Source of the DNA: Bacillota bacterium
GTDB lineage: Bacteria > Bacillota > Clostridia > Acetivibrionales > JAEZXR01
Assembly (NCBI GenBank): GCA_023419605.1
Contig: JAEZXR010000123.1
Span: 32,359-96,358 of the forward strand
Direction of reading: 5' to 3'
Length of the DNA stretch: 64,000 nucleotides
Part shown: one piece after another, positions 9,487 to 18,865 of the stretch
How positions within the stretch are numbered: position 1 is the first letter of the stretch
Layout of the letters: every line of letters begins with the position of its first letter
The notes under the pieces: generated by a model
The model's database searches: none
The model's input: only the letters and a program-made list of their open reading frames with translations
Told to the model about the DNA's origin: nothing
Made by a program: the position numbers and the translations under genes

Positions 9487-10833
9487 ATGTTAGCAAAAAG
9501 CAAAAAAAATCTGGTTATTATGTCTTTAGCATTTACTCTTACCGCAAGCCTGGTTTTAGGCGGCTGTGGCAGTAAAAACGGTGCTTCAGGGAATTCAGGC
9601 ACAGACAATACCGCAAGTACGGCAAAGGATAAAGCTGAAGATAAAACACTTGTTGCTGTGATGTGGGGAGAACAGGCGAGATGGGATGCTCAAAAAAAGG
9701 TGAATGACGCGTTCACACAGAAATATCCTAATTTAAAAATTGACCTGCAGACGATGCCGAACGATACTTTCTTTACAAAGCTGCAGACTATGATTGCTGG
9801 AGGAACACCTCCCGACATTTCTCTGATGAATGAAATGTCTACACCTACATACGCAGCCAAAGGTATTATGGCTGATCTTACTGATTACATCAATAAGGAT
9901 AAAACGTTTAAAAAAGATAGCATACCGGCAGGTATGTACGGGCCGTTCACTGTCAATGGAAAGCTATACTGTATGCCGACAATGACTTTTGTAAATTGTC
10001 TCTTCTATAATAAAGATCTTTTTGACAAGGCGGGGCTTCCGTATCCTGACGAAAACATGACATGGGATACTCTCAGGGATACAGCCAAAAAGTTGACAAA
10101 AGATACCAACGGAGACGGAAAAATTGATCAATACGGCTTTACATTTGGAGCTTGGCCTAACTTCATTTTCCCCTATATTTGGGCTAATGGAGGAGAGTTT
10201 ATAAAAGAGGACAGAAAAACAGCAGTTCTAAATTCTCCTGAGAATGTACAAACCTTCCAGTTCCTGCATGATCTTATTTGGAAAGACAAGGTTGCACCTT
10301 CTTCAGCAGCAAATAAGAGTAATGCATATGACTTTGCAAATGGTAATATTGCCATGTTTGATTTAGGCAGCTGGTGCGTAGCGGTTTATGACGATAAGAA
10401 GCTCAACTACGGAGTTACATTGACTCCTAAGGCACCCAATGGAAAACGTGCTGTAAATGCATTCCCTAATGGATGGTTTATCATACAACAGTCCAAGAAC
10501 AAGGAAGATGCTTGGAAATACCTCGCTTATAATGCAAGTGAAGAAGGTCAGAAAATTGCTGCTGAAGGTAAGGTTGGTATGCCTACCAACGCACAAATCG
10601 CCAATTCAGACGCTTATCTGAAATCTTCAACAACTCCGGGTGTGGACCTGTCCGTTACAATAAAATCTGCAGCTATGGCAAGAGGTGCATACACTACTTC
10701 AAATTGGAGCGAAATCGAAACAAAGCTATGGCCTGAATTTGATACCATATGGACCAAGGAAAATGCTGATGTGAAAGCAGTACTCGATGGTATGCAGACA
10801 AAGCTTCAAACTATGGTAGGCGAAGCTAAATAA
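9487..10833 (+). CDS. Sugar ABC transporter substrate-binding lipoprotein
   Basis: A 448-residue family 1 extracellular solute-binding protein. The N-terminus is a lipoprotein signal peptide with lipobox VLGGC (Cys27), then a Ser/Gly/Thr-rich linker. The mature part has features typical of oligosaccharide binders, such as a MIAGGTPPDI segment and AVNAFPNGWFI. A GGAGG site precedes the ATG at normal spacing. It should hold an oligosaccharide at the outer face of the membrane and deliver it to the two permeases downstream. A perfect hairpin separates it from the first permease gene, which would allow more binding protein than permease to be made. Linked GH43 and GH93 genes suggest arabino-oligosaccharides as ligand (inference). 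Confidence 0.92.
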   Translation: MLAKSKKNLVIMSLAFTLTASLVLGGCGSKNGASGNSGTDNTASTAKDKAEDKTLVAVMWGEQARWDAQKKVNDAFTQKYPNLKIDLQTMPNDTFFTKLQTMIAGGTPPDISLMNEMSTPTYAAKGIMADLTDYINKDKTFKKDSIPAGMYGPFTVNGKLYCMPTMTFVNCLFYNKDLFDKAGLPYPDENMTWDTLRDTAKKLTKDTNGDGKIDQYGFTFGAWPNFIFPYIWANGGEFIKEDRKTAVLNSPENVQTFQFLHDLIWKDKVAPSSAANKSNAYDFANGNIAMFDLGSWCVAVYDDKKLNYGVTLTPKAPNGKRAVNAFPNGWFIIQQSKNKEDAWKYLAYNASEEGQKIAAEGKVGMPTNAQIANSDAYLKSSTTPGVDLSVTIKSAAMARGAYTTSNWSEIETKLWPEFDTIWTKENADVKAVLDGMQTKLQTMVGEAK

Positions 10834-10863
10834 TTGAAATTTACAGATATGTTTTAATTCGAA

Positions 10864-10898
10864 CTATTACTGCAGGCTGAAAAAGCCTGCAGTAATAG
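10864..10898 (+). promoter_or_regulatory. Perfect 15-bp intercistronic hairpin after the binding-protein gene
   Basis: Bases 10864-10878 pair perfectly with 10884-10898 around a GAAAA loop; no T-run follows. Its place between binding-protein and permease genes fits an mRNA-stabilising or partial attenuation element. Confidence 0.65.
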
Positions 10899-10929
10899 TA
10901 TACCAAATAATAAAGTGAGGTAATGCAAC

Positions 10930-11820
10930 TTGAAAAACTCATCTATTTCCCGTGAACGTAGGAATTTACTTACAGGACTTGCATTTATCGCGCCAAATTT
11001 TATCGGATTTTTGTTATTTTCCATAATACCAGTAGGAGCCTCGTTAGTTTTGAGCTTTACTAACTGGGATCTTATAAATAAACCTAAATTTGTCGGTATA
11101 GATAATTTCGTAGAATTATTTACTGCTGACCCGTTATTTTGGAAGGTTTTATGGAATACAACAAGGTATTGTCTTTTAGCAATACCGGGAATGATGATAT
11201 TGGCATTGCTTCTTGCTCTTTTGGTAAATCAAGAATTGAAGGGAAGAATGATTTATAGATTTATATATTTCCTCCCGGTAGTAACATCTACCATCGCAGT
11301 TTCCATAGTTTGGACATGGCTTTTCAATACAGATTTCGGTTTGATAAACCAGTTCTTATGGGTATTTAAAATTCAGCCAATTAATTGGTTGGCAGATGAA
11401 AAGATTGCCATGGTTTCTATTGCTGCAATTGGTATATGGAGCACCGCAGGTTATAATATGGTTCTATACCTTGCAGGGCTGCAGGCCATTCCAAGGCAGC
11501 TGTATGAAGCCTGTGAAATTGACGGTGGAGGTACGTTCCGCAAATTTATTTCAGTGACTATACCCATGCTGACCCCTACAACTTTTTTTGTTTTGGTTAT
11601 GTCTATTATAAATTCCTTCCAGGTTTTCGACTATATTTACATTATGACCAATGGTGGTCCCAATAATACTACGAAATCCATTGTTTCTTATATATATGAT
11701 AATGGCTTCCAATATTTTAAGATGGGAAATGCCTCAGCTATTTCATGGATTTTGTTTATTATTGTTTTTTCCCTTACATATGTACAATTTAGAATGCAGA
11801 ACAAATGGGTCGAATATTGA
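10930..11820 (+). CDS. Sugar ABC transporter permease (MsmF/UgpA-type)
   Basis: A 296-residue inner-membrane protein with six predicted membrane segments. The start is a TTG: GAGG lies 9 bases upstream, while the ATG at 10923 is out of frame and soon stopped. The EAA loop that contacts the ATPase is seen as EACEIDGGGTFRKF followed by IPMLTP, and an NGGPNNTT segment precedes the last helices, both typical of the family. It should form the channel with the product of the next gene. No ATPase gene is nearby, so the transporter probably uses a shared MsmK-type ATPase encoded elsewhere, as is common in Bacillota. Confidence 0.92.
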   Translation: MKNSSISRERRNLLTGLAFIAPNFIGFLLFSIIPVGASLVLSFTNWDLINKPKFVGIDNFVELFTADPLFWKVLWNTTRYCLLAIPGMMILALLLALLVNQELKGRMIYRFIYFLPVVTSTIAVSIVWTWLFNTDFGLINQFLWVFKIQPINWLADEKIAMVSIAAIGIWSTAGYNMVLYLAGLQAIPRQLYEACEIDGGGTFRKFISVTIPMLTPTTFFVLVMSIINSFQVFDYIYIMTNGGPNNTTKSIVSYIYDNGFQYFKMGNASAISWILFIIVFSLTYVQFRMQNKWVEY

Positions 11821-11845
11821 CAGAAAGCTTAGGAGGTATTCAGGC

Positions 11846-12688
11846 ATGGCACAGAAACATATTGGATTGGAGATAGCTAAGAAATTATCCATATATCTGC
11901 TTATGACCTTATTTGCTGTATTTTTAGGTTTTCCATTTCTTTGGATGGTCATAACATCTCTAAAAACATCAGGGCAGATATTTGTTTTCCCTCCAATTTT
12001 TATACCGGATCCGATACAGCTGTCAAACTACAGTGATGCATGGGTTAAGGCCAGTTTTAGCAAGTACTTTTTTAACAGTGTATTCGTTACCTTGACGACA
12101 GTTTTAGGTCAGATGGCTACAAGCTCTTTAGCGGCATATTCGTTTTCAAGGCTTCATTATAAAGGCAGGGATAAAATCTTCCTTGCATATCTGGCAACCA
12201 TGATGATACCATTTCCGGTTATTATGGTACCAAATTTTATAATTATGAGGATGTTAAATTGGATCAACACCTATCAAGCTCTTATAATACCCTCTATTTT
12301 CACAGCTTACGGGACTTTTATGCTAAGACAGTTTTTTATGACAATACCTACTGAGCTGGATGAAGCAGCTACTATCGACGGCAGCAGCAAATTGGGGATT
12401 TTTTGGAACATAATCCTGCCCTTGTCCAAGCCCGGAATCATAACTCTCTGTGTCTTTTCCTTTATAGGAGCATGGAATAGCTTTTTATGGCCGTTAATTG
12501 TCACAAACAAACAGGAATTCTTTACCCTACCACTGGGGCTCGCTGTATTCAGAGGATTCCAGTATAATATCGAATACCATCTGCTGTTGGCAGGTACTGT
12601 AATTTGTGTTTTGCCGATTTTAGTCATATACCTTCTGGCACAAAAGTTTTTTGTTGAAGGTATTGCACTTTCAGGAATAAAAGGGTGA
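11846..12688 (+). CDS. Sugar ABC transporter permease (MsmG/UgpE-type)
   Basis: A 280-residue membrane protein. The start at 11846 is set by GGAGG 9 bases upstream and lies 25 bases after the previous stop; the open frame extends further 5' but overlaps the first permease. About six hydrophobic helices are visible, with the family EAA motif as DEAATIDGSSKLGIF then ILPLSKPG. It pairs with the upstream permease. Directly after its stop codon begins the remnant of a GH2 gene, so a deletion seems to have fused the operon to an internal point of that gene. Confidence 0.92.
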   Translation: MAQKHIGLEIAKKLSIYLLMTLFAVFLGFPFLWMVITSLKTSGQIFVFPPIFIPDPIQLSNYSDAWVKASFSKYFFNSVFVTLTTVLGQMATSSLAAYSFSRLHYKGRDKIFLAYLATMMIPFPVIMVPNFIIMRMLNWINTYQALIIPSIFTAYGTFMLRQFFMTIPTELDEAATIDGSSKLGIFWNIILPLSKPGIITLCVFSFIGAWNSFLWPLIVTNKQEFFTLPLGLAVFRGFQYNIEYHLLLAGTVICVLPILVIYLLAQKFFVEGIALSGIKG

Positions 12689-12708
12689 GAAGATTATAAA
12701 AAAATCAT

Positions 12709-13577
12709 GTGGATCAGATGAATAACAGCTCTTATTATCAAAAGCTGATCCTGGGTCAGGGGTATTGGCCTCAAAGTCTGCTGACTCCTCCGCGTGATGA
12801 AGCAATTGTTTTTGATATAGAAATGACTAAAAAGATGGGCTTTAATGGAGCCAGGAAGCACCAAAAAATAGAGGACCCCCGATATTACTACTGGGCAGAT
12901 AAATTAGGCTTATTGGTATGGGGTGAAATGCCAAGTGCCTATGACTTTAACATTGAGGAAATTCAGAATATCACCAATGAAATGATTGAATTCATAAACC
13001 GCGGTTATAATCATCCGTGCATTGTCACATGGGTGCCTCTCAATGAATCCTGGGGTGTTAGAAATATTTATACTGATAAAACTCAACAGGATTTTGCAAA
13101 ATCCCTTTACAATACAATCCGGGCCATGGACAAAACGCGCTTAATTAGTACCAATGACGGTTGGGAGCAAGTAGAATCCGATATTTGTGGAATCCATGAT
13201 TATGAAGCTTGGAGCAAAGAGTTTAATGTAAAGTATCAGAATAAGGAGCAAATGCTCACAGGTCGGTGAACAACTGGAGGCTTCTATATGCTGAAGGAGT
13301 TCAATACGAAGGCCAACCAATATTTCTTACGGAGTATGGTGGAATAGCTTTTGAAGATAAGGATTCCGAAAGGTGGGGATACAATGGTGCAGTAAGTGAT
13401 GAGAAGAGTTTTTTTGAAAGATATGGAGATAGTACCGATGCTGTTAAAAACACACCCTACGTAAGAGGTTATTGCTATACGCAATTAACTGACGTTATGC
13501 AAGAGGTGAACGGGCTTTTGACAGCGGATAGGAAACCGAAAGTTGATCTTAGCAGGATAAGAAAGGTTAATTGTTAA
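12709..13577 (+). pseudogene. Remnant of a GH2 glycosidase (5' deletion plus frameshift)
   Basis: Two adjacent frames together encode only the catalytic-barrel C-terminal part of a GH2 enzyme (beta-galactosidase/glucuronidase superfamily). The first frame (12709-13269) carries LTPPRDEA, GARKHQKIEDPRYYYWADK and the acid/base Glu in VPLNESWG. The second (about 13263-13577) carries the nucleophile in FLTEYGGIAF. The switch near 13264 is explained by loss of one base. The family's N-terminal sugar-binding and immunoglobulin-like domains, some 300 or more residues, are absent, and the frame is blocked by stops just before 12709. The remnant lies between the second permease and the GH43 gene, whose ATG overlaps its TAA by one base. 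The original GH2 enzyme was probably part of this catabolic operon. Confidence 0.8.
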
Positions 13578-14536
13578 TGGAAAAGACATTTATAAATCCG
13601 ATTTTTGAAAATGGAGCAGACCCATGGTTGTATAAACATCAGAACGGTTGTTATTATTTTATGATTACACTTCAAGACAGGCTTGAATTGCGGTGCTCTC
13701 AAGGAATTACAGATGTAAGTAGGGCTGAAAGAAAAACAATATGGACTGCGGCACTTACCGGACCGTGTTCAAAAGAAGTTTGGGCACCGGAAATTCATTT
13801 TATCAATGACAGATGGTATGTATATTTCACTGCCAGTAATGGTGGAGGGGATGAAACAAGAAGGGTTTATGTTCTTGAAAATGAGTCGCAGGACCCTATG
13901 AAGGGGACTTGGACGGAAAAAGGAGCAGTGAATACACGGTATCCGGGACTGGATGGTACGGTGCTGCAGCATGAGCAGGAACTCTATTTTTTATATGCAG
14001 GCTATGGAAATTTTCCCGAATATGGCTCTGCAATTTATATTGCAAAAATGATAAACCCTTGGACATTGACAGGCGATAATGTTTTATTGACAAAGCCTGA
14101 ATTTGACTGGGAAAAGCAGGGGGGAATGGCTATAAACGAAGGACCTGCGATATTAAAAAGGAACGGAAGGATATTTGTCATTTATTCTGCCAGTACAACC
14201 TGGTCCGAGGATTATTGTCTGGGAATGCTTTCTGCTTTTGATAATTGCAACCTGCTTTCAAAAGATTCCTGGATAAAATCAGATAGGGCTGTATTTAAAA
14301 AGTCCATAGAAAACCAAGTTATGGCACCCGGTCATAACAGCTTTACAAAATCACCCGATGACAAAGAGGATTGGATAATTTTCCATGGGATTTCAGATGC
14401 AAGAGGCCAGAATTTAAATACGGATTTCAGAAGCACGTGGGCACAGCCTTTTTACTGGAATAGTAACGGTTACCCGGAGTTTGGAGAACCCGTATCCCGA
14501 ATTGCAGAGTTAGGAAAACCCTCAGGAGAATTGTAG
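13577..14536 (+). CDS. GH43 glycosidase, cytoplasmic (arabinofuranosidase-type)
   Basis: A 319-residue single-domain GH43 beta-propeller without signal peptide. The three family carboxylates are all visible: base Asp15 (ENGADPW), pKa-modulating Asp126 (PGLDGTV) and acid Glu188 (INEGPAI). Other family signatures are VWAPEIHF and FHGIS. The ATG overlaps the stop of the GH2 remnant, and AAAGG lies upstream. GH43 enzymes of this compact type are mostly alpha-L-arabinofuranosidases or beta-xylosidases. Next to a sugar importer and a secreted exo-arabinanase, the likely role is to split imported arabino-oligosaccharides to arabinose. Substrate assignment is inference. Confidence 0.88.
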   Translation: MEKTFINPIFENGADPWLYKHQNGCYYFMITLQDRLELRCSQGITDVSRAERKTIWTAALTGPCSKEVWAPEIHFINDRWYVYFTASNGGGDETRRVYVLENESQDPMKGTWTEKGAVNTRYPGLDGTVLQHEQELYFLYAGYGNFPEYGSAIYIAKMINPWTLTGDNVLLTKPEFDWEKQGGMAINEGPAILKRNGRIFVIYSASTTWSEDYCLGMLSAFDNCNLLSKDSWIKSDRAVFKKSIENQVMAPGHNSFTKSPDDKEDWIIFHGISDARGQNLNTDFRSTWAQPFYWNSNGYPEFGEPVSRIAELGKPSGEL

Positions 14537-14720
14537 AATACATACCTGCAGCTTAATGAGGAGCGCTTGTATTTTCAACTGTCTTTCAATAATCTATGGC
14601 CTATACAGGTCTGGGAAAGGGGGGGGATCGCATGATATCAATAGAAAATGCAATTGATTCTACGTAGTAGGGCTTGTCCATCGTAGTGATCTAACTAGTA
14701 GAATTATAAGGAGGTTTTCT

Positions 14721-16760
14721 ATGTTAAAGAGAGCAAAGAATTATTTGTCATTAGTTCTGATATTATCCCTGGTAGTCAGTATTGTTTTCACCACATCTGT
14801 TCAGGCGGCAGATGTAAAAGGCACATTTATTTACGGTAATACTACGGATAACAGATGCTTTTATGAGAGGGCTGTGAAACTTCCCAATGGGGATATACTT
14901 TGTACGTTTATGAGGAATTTTCCCCCATCCGATTGGTCTATGAACGCTAAAAGCTTTTATTTTTATAAAAGCTCGGATAACGGTAAAACATGGAGTTTTG
15001 TAAGTGAACTTAATTCTTCTACAAATGGCGGCTTTCCGGTGGGGAAACAGGGTATGCCGGGCTTGTTTGTTTTGCCTCAGCAATTGGGCGCATATCCGGC
15101 TGGTACGGTATTATTCGCTACGACGGATTGGTCTACGGGTTCATACGCTATTCATATATGGAGGAGTACAGATAATGGTGCAACATGGCAATTACACAGT
15201 TCCCTGGCTGCTCGTGGCACAAATGACGGTGTAACGAAAGGCAACAATGTTTGGGAGCCGGAATTTGCAGTGAGCAGCGACGGAAGGCTGGTTTGCTACT
15301 ACTCTGATGAAAGACAAATAGGTTATGACCAGTGTATTGTAAGAGAAATTTCAAACGATGGGGGTATTACTTGGGGCAATTTTGCAATCATTGTCGGAAA
15401 GAATGACGCGCCAACGGGAACGAAAGGCTGGCGCCCAGGTATGCCAAGAGTGACCAAATTGAAAAATGGAAGCTACTTCATGGCATATGAAAATATAAAC
15501 TGCAGTTCCAGCTATCCTGGAGGAGTAATTAGTTTCAAAGTCTCAGCAGATGGCATCAACTGGGGGACAGCAAGTGACTTAGGCACTATTGTTAAAACAA
15601 GTGATAACCAATACGCAGTTCAGTGCCCTGAAATCGCTTTAGTGGACGATGGCAGTACCTATGGTAGATTATTTGTTCGAGGCATGAATGATACTTGCGT
15701 TACCAACAAATGTTTTACCAGTATAGATAATGGAGCTACTTGGTCAACCATTGACGCTCCACTGACTGTAAATCGTAAGGAAAGTACCGGAAGCAGCTGG
15801 AGTGGGACTTTCCTTGCTATAGGCAACACCCTGATGGAGATTAATAACTTTTTCAATGGCAGTTTCAATGAGGTTAGGTGTGGAACCGGAATAGTAAATT
15901 CCAATGGAATTATCATATCCGGTGCACAGTATAAACTGACAAACCAAAAGAGTGGCCTTTGCTTGGATGATCTTGGAGGTTCGACAACAGCAGGTACCCA
16001 AATGGGTCAGTGGAATGATAATGGTCTTACTACACAAAGGTGGAAGGCGGATTATACGGGCAGCAATTATTTCAGGTTGACCTGTATGTTCAGTAACCTG
16101 ATTCTCGATAACAAAGATGGTCTGACTACACCTGGAAACCCGATTATCCAGTGGACCGATAACGGTTCAGATGCTCAAAGATGGGCAATAAACCCTATGG
16201 GTAGCGGCTATTATAAGCTGGTTAACAAAGCCAGTGGCTTGTCCCTTGATGTAAGTGGTGGATCAACAGCACCAAATGCAGTAATCGTACAGAATACGGA
16301 TAATGGAAGTACAAATCAGAGATGGAAGATTGAACAGGATAATATTGTAAGGCTTGAATCCAAAAACATTGCGAATACATATATCCGTCATTCAAACAGT
16401 AGAGCCCAAATCAGCCCTAGAGACGATTTCCGTACTACGCCTTTCCAGGATTCGGAATGGAAAGTTGTACCGGGACTTGCTGATTCGACCTGTGTATCCT
16501 TTGAATCTGTAAACAAACCGGGATATTTCTTAAGACATAGAGATGGACAAGTATGGCTTGATGTAAAGAGCGATACAGCTCAGTATAAAAATGATGCAAC
16601 CTGGAGAATAAGACCAGGGTTGGCTGACAGTACGATGTCATCTTTTGAGTCATATAATTTCCCGGGACAATATATGAGGCATCGGGATGGGTTGATGTGG
16701 ATGACAAGTGTTCCAACAACTTTAGATAAAGCGGATGCTACATTCAAACAACTGAAATAA
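14721..16760 (+). CDS. Secreted GH93-type exo-arabinanase with CBM13 and CBM42 modules
   Basis: A 679-residue secreted protein; GGAGG precedes the ATG. Residues 1-30 are a Sec signal peptide ending SVQAA. Residues about 31-400 form a sialidase-fold propeller with repeated Asp-boxes (SSDNGKTW, STDNGATW, SNDGGITW, SIDNGATW). Residues about 403-541 are a ricin-B/CBM13 trefoil with three repeats ending in QRW. Residues about 542-679 are an AbfB/CBM42-type trefoil with repeated YIRHSN, FLRHRDG and YMRHRDG. CBM42 binds arabinofuranose side chains. Propeller plus CBM42 points to GH93 exo-alpha-1,5-L-arabinanase, releasing arabinobiose, rather than to a true sialidase. The product would fit the importer and cytoplasmic GH43 just upstream. 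A strong terminator follows. Confidence 0.82.
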   Translation: MLKRAKNYLSLVLILSLVVSIVFTTSVQAADVKGTFIYGNTTDNRCFYERAVKLPNGDILCTFMRNFPPSDWSMNAKSFYFYKSSDNGKTWSFVSELNSSTNGGFPVGKQGMPGLFVLPQQLGAYPAGTVLFATTDWSTGSYAIHIWRSTDNGATWQLHSSLAARGTNDGVTKGNNVWEPEFAVSSDGRLVCYYSDERQIGYDQCIVREISNDGGITWGNFAIIVGKNDAPTGTKGWRPGMPRVTKLKNGSYFMAYENINCSSSYPGGVISFKVSADGINWGTASDLGTIVKTSDNQYAVQCPEIALVDDGSTYGRLFVRGMNDTCVTNKCFTSIDNGATWSTIDAPLTVNRKESTGSSWSGTFLAIGNTLMEINNFFNGSFNEVRCGTGIVNSNGIIISGAQYKLTNQKSGLCLDDLGGSTTAGTQMGQWNDNGLTTQRWKADYTGSNYFRLTCMFSNLILDNKDGLTTPGNPIIQWTDNGSDAQRWAINPMGSGYYKLVNKASGLSLDVSGGSTAPNAVIVQNTDNGSTNQRWKIEQDNIVRLESKNIANTYIRHSNSRAQISPRDDFRTTPFQDSEWKVVPGLADSTCVSFESVNKPGYFLRHRDGQVWLDVKSDTAQYKNDATWRIRPGLADSTMSSFESYNFPGQYMRHRDGLMWMTSVPTTLDKADATFKQLK

Positions 16761-16765
16761 TACCG

Positions 16766-16801
16766 AAAAGAGCCAGTGGGACTGTTCCTGCTGGCTCTTT
16801 T
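16766..16801 (+). terminator. Rho-independent terminator after the GH93 gene
   Basis: AAAAGAGCCAG (16766-16776) pairs with CTGGCTCTTTT (16791-16801); the stem ends in a T-run 5 bases after the stop codon region begins. Confidence 0.85.
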
Positions 16802-16976
16802 CAGTTAACGGGATTTTGTAGATGCCGGAAATGGCTGGCTTAAAATAGTACTAAGGAATCAAAAGGATATGGACTACTGAATTATTAAAATAGTTATATA
16901 GATTCATATGTTGAAAACGGTGTTAGATTTTTAACAAGTATGCCGAAAAATATAATAGCATGTCAAAAAAATAATA

Positions 16977-17040
16977 GAGGTCACACATCTAAAAAGTAAT
17001 GGAGGTTTACACATCTAAAAATTAATGGAGGTTATACAAG
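16977..17040 (+). repeat. Tandem repeat of a ribosome-binding leader
   Basis: Two copies of a 24-26 base unit (16977-17000 and 17001-17026; GAGGT...ACACATCTAAAAA.TAAT) are followed by a third partial copy that supplies the GGAGG of the IS630-type fragment. The leader has apparently been duplicated by slippage. Confidence 0.7.
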
Positions 17041-17543
17041 TGAGTAGAAAATGCGTTGAAGTTGCAACGTTACATGGCTACACAATAGAGGAGTTACAGT
17101 CCAAGGCAGATATAACAAAAAGAGACTATACCCGTTGCTTGTTACAAGCAGTGATAATGAGGTATAACGGAATTAAAACACCGGATATAGTAAAAACCTT
17201 AGGTAAAAGTAATCCCACTGTTGCGGACTATATCAAACGCTGGAACGAAAGCCCTGCGTGCCTGGTAGACCGTAGAGGCAAAAAAATTTCCCACCCATTG
17301 GCGGACGGTATTCTAGAAGACCTTAAATGTATTGTAGTCAATAAAAAACCATATGATTTCGGATACCCTCAAACAAATTGGAATAGCAACAATTTAGCCA
17401 GATATATTACGGATCGATATGGTCTTAACTATTCATCCTCATGGACTCGGAGATTTTTAATTCGGTTAGGTTTTACCTACCAAAGAGGTTATATACAAAC
17501 CAATAAGAAAGAACTTGGCATTATGGAGCAACTGAAGTTATGA
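17040..17543 (+). mobile_element. IS630-type transposase fragment (N-terminal HTH part only)
   Basis: About 167 residues starting at GTG 17040, which has GGAGG 7-8 bases upstream. The sequence matches the tandem helix-turn-helix N-terminal half of IS630/Tc1-type transposases (GIKTPDIVKTLGKS...VADYIKRW, then GYPQTNW...RRFLIRLGFTYQRG). In intact elements a DDE catalytic domain follows this point; here the frame stops and the next 40 bases hold no continuation. It is therefore a truncated remnant, or a captured DNA-binding module still preceded by a good ribosome-binding site. No inverted repeats of an IS630 element were found around it. Confidence 0.6.
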
Positions 17544-17584
17544 CGGGATTCGACACCATATAAATACTGAGAGGAAAGAAATGG

Positions 17585-17794
17585 ATGCTTGCAATACTAA
17601 CTTTCAGATTTTCAAATGAAAATAGTAATAAAGTACAAGATGAATATAAGAATCTAATTGATGAATTAGTATCTTTGATAGCGCAATTAACTGATGATTT
17701 AATAATAAAATTTATTAGCCAAGAGAATGGAAAAATTCTTGAACAGCCAGGAAGTGACCTGGAATCTATAGAAATTATTTTTAAAGAGTCTTAA
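17585..17794 (+). CDS. Small hypothetical protein
   Basis: A 69-residue acidic, Leu/Ile-rich frame with AGAGG about 10 bases before the ATG. Two predicted helices are possible (residues 18-48). I do not recognise a family. It lies directly after the IS630 fragment in a region of decayed genes, so it may be real but non-essential, or a chance frame. Confidence 0.35.
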   Translation: MLAILTFRFSNENSNKVQDEYKNLIDELVSLIAQLTDDLIIKFISQENGKILEQPGSDLESIEIIFKES

Positions 17795-17954
17795 ATTTTT
17801 AAAGCCATGAATATCTCCTTACGATTTTGCTTTGCTCGTAGTATAACATGCTGGAGCAGTATCAGCAAAGCAGTATGCGGATGCCAGGCATAAGCAGAAG
17901 ATGGACGTTAAGGGACTGTCGTATTATACTAATAACATTTATGAGGTGATACGG

Positions 17955-18149
17955 ATGAATGATATTGTAAAGTTAAGAAACTTAGTAGAGAATGGGTATA
18001 TTATCACGGGCATTGGTAGTGCTTCTTCAGGGAAAGGTGTTATTACCCTTACGTTTAGTGGGAATGGAAACCCAATTGAAGGGCAAATATATTTCTTGAT
18101 TACAGAAGATCAGACGGTAATTGAAAGAGCAAAAGAGCAAATGAAGTAA
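17955..18149 (+). CDS. Small hypothetical protein
   Basis: 64 residues from ATG 17955, preceded by GAGGTGA at normal spacing; the frame is open further upstream but without a site. The sequence alternates hydrophobic and polar residues with Gly-rich turns (GIGSASSGKGV, TFSGNGNPIEG), suggesting a small beta-rich protein. No family recognised. It stands alone between other small frames. Confidence 0.45.
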   Translation: MNDIVKLRNLVENGYIITGIGSASSGKGVITLTFSGNGNPIEGQIYFLITEDQTVIERAKEQMK

Positions 18150-18499
18150 AAAGGGACGATGTAAAGTTGCCTCTCAAGTAGGCATTAATAAAAAGGATGC
18201 TTGGAAATTACCGCCTTTTTGTAGACACACAGCTGAGTAAGTTTGGTGATGATATAGTTTTTCTAGCTGCATTGGTGATAAATGCTCTAATACATATTTT
18301 AGATAAGCGTTGGCTCCGGCGTAGATTGGCGGAACAATTTTCTCGTATAAAAAAGCAGACGGATAACTGCTAAGCCTTCGCCAGCAGAAACTACTCAAGC
18401 GATAAACAACCTGACAATACCTTTAGTGCAACGGTAGAATGACGGTTTGTAACTGTAATTTTTTGTGACGATAATTTTGTTTATAATCAGGAGGTACAA
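18150..18499. other. Gap with only a weak short frame
   Basis: A 58-codon plus-strand frame (18197-18373) has a hydrophobic middle and a very basic end (LDKRWLRRRLAEQF), but AGG sits too close to its ATG for a good start. I would not call it a gene. Nothing else was seen. Confidence 0.35.
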
Positions 18500-18865
18500 A
18501 TGAAAGAGTTAACTATACTGGTTGTTGATGATTCTAAATTTATGGGGAAAAAGATAAGTGATGATATGCATATGATGGGATACAAAAATACCATTATTGT
18601 AGACAGTGCATATAAAGCGATAGAAAAAGCAAAAGTATATAAGCCGGATTTGGTTGCACTGGATATAACGATGCCGGAACTTGATGGTATAAGTGCAATA
18701 AAAATGATTTTGAAGGTTAGTCCGTATTCAAAAATCATTATGATTTCAGCATTTGCAAGCAAAGGTAATATTATTGAATGCCTTAAAAATGGAGCTGTTG
18801 ATTTTATAGTAAAGCCGTATCAATTCAGTGTTTTGAAGGATGTGCTGAGCAAGCATCTAGGTTAA
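18500..18865 (+). CDS. CheY-like single-domain response regulator
   Basis: A 121-residue receiver domain with no output domain; AGGAGG precedes the ATG. The acidic pocket is Asp10/Asp11, the phospho-acceptor Asp55 (VALDITMPELDG), the switch Ser is in MISAFA and the conserved Lys in IVKPYQ, so the phosphorylation site is intact. Stand-alone receivers act on flagellar motors, in phosphorelays or in chemotaxis. No kinase or motor gene is adjacent, so its partner is elsewhere in the genome. Confidence 0.88.
   Translation: MKELTILVVDDSKFMGKKISDDMHMMGYKNTIIVDSAYKAIEKAKVYKPDLVALDITMPELDGISAIKMILKVSPYSKIIMISAFASKGNIIECLKNGAVDFIVKPYQFSVLKDVLSKHLG

Noticed and set aside
11651..11845. Longer form of the second permease
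   Set aside because: It would overlap the first permease by 170 bases; GGAGG points to ATG 11846.
14721..16760. True sialidase (GH33)
   Set aside because: Asp-boxes are shared by several propeller families; the CBM42 module and arabinan context favour GH93.
18174..18398. 74-codon minus-strand frame
   Set aside because: No ribosome-binding site, no recognisable motif and it lies in decayed DNA.
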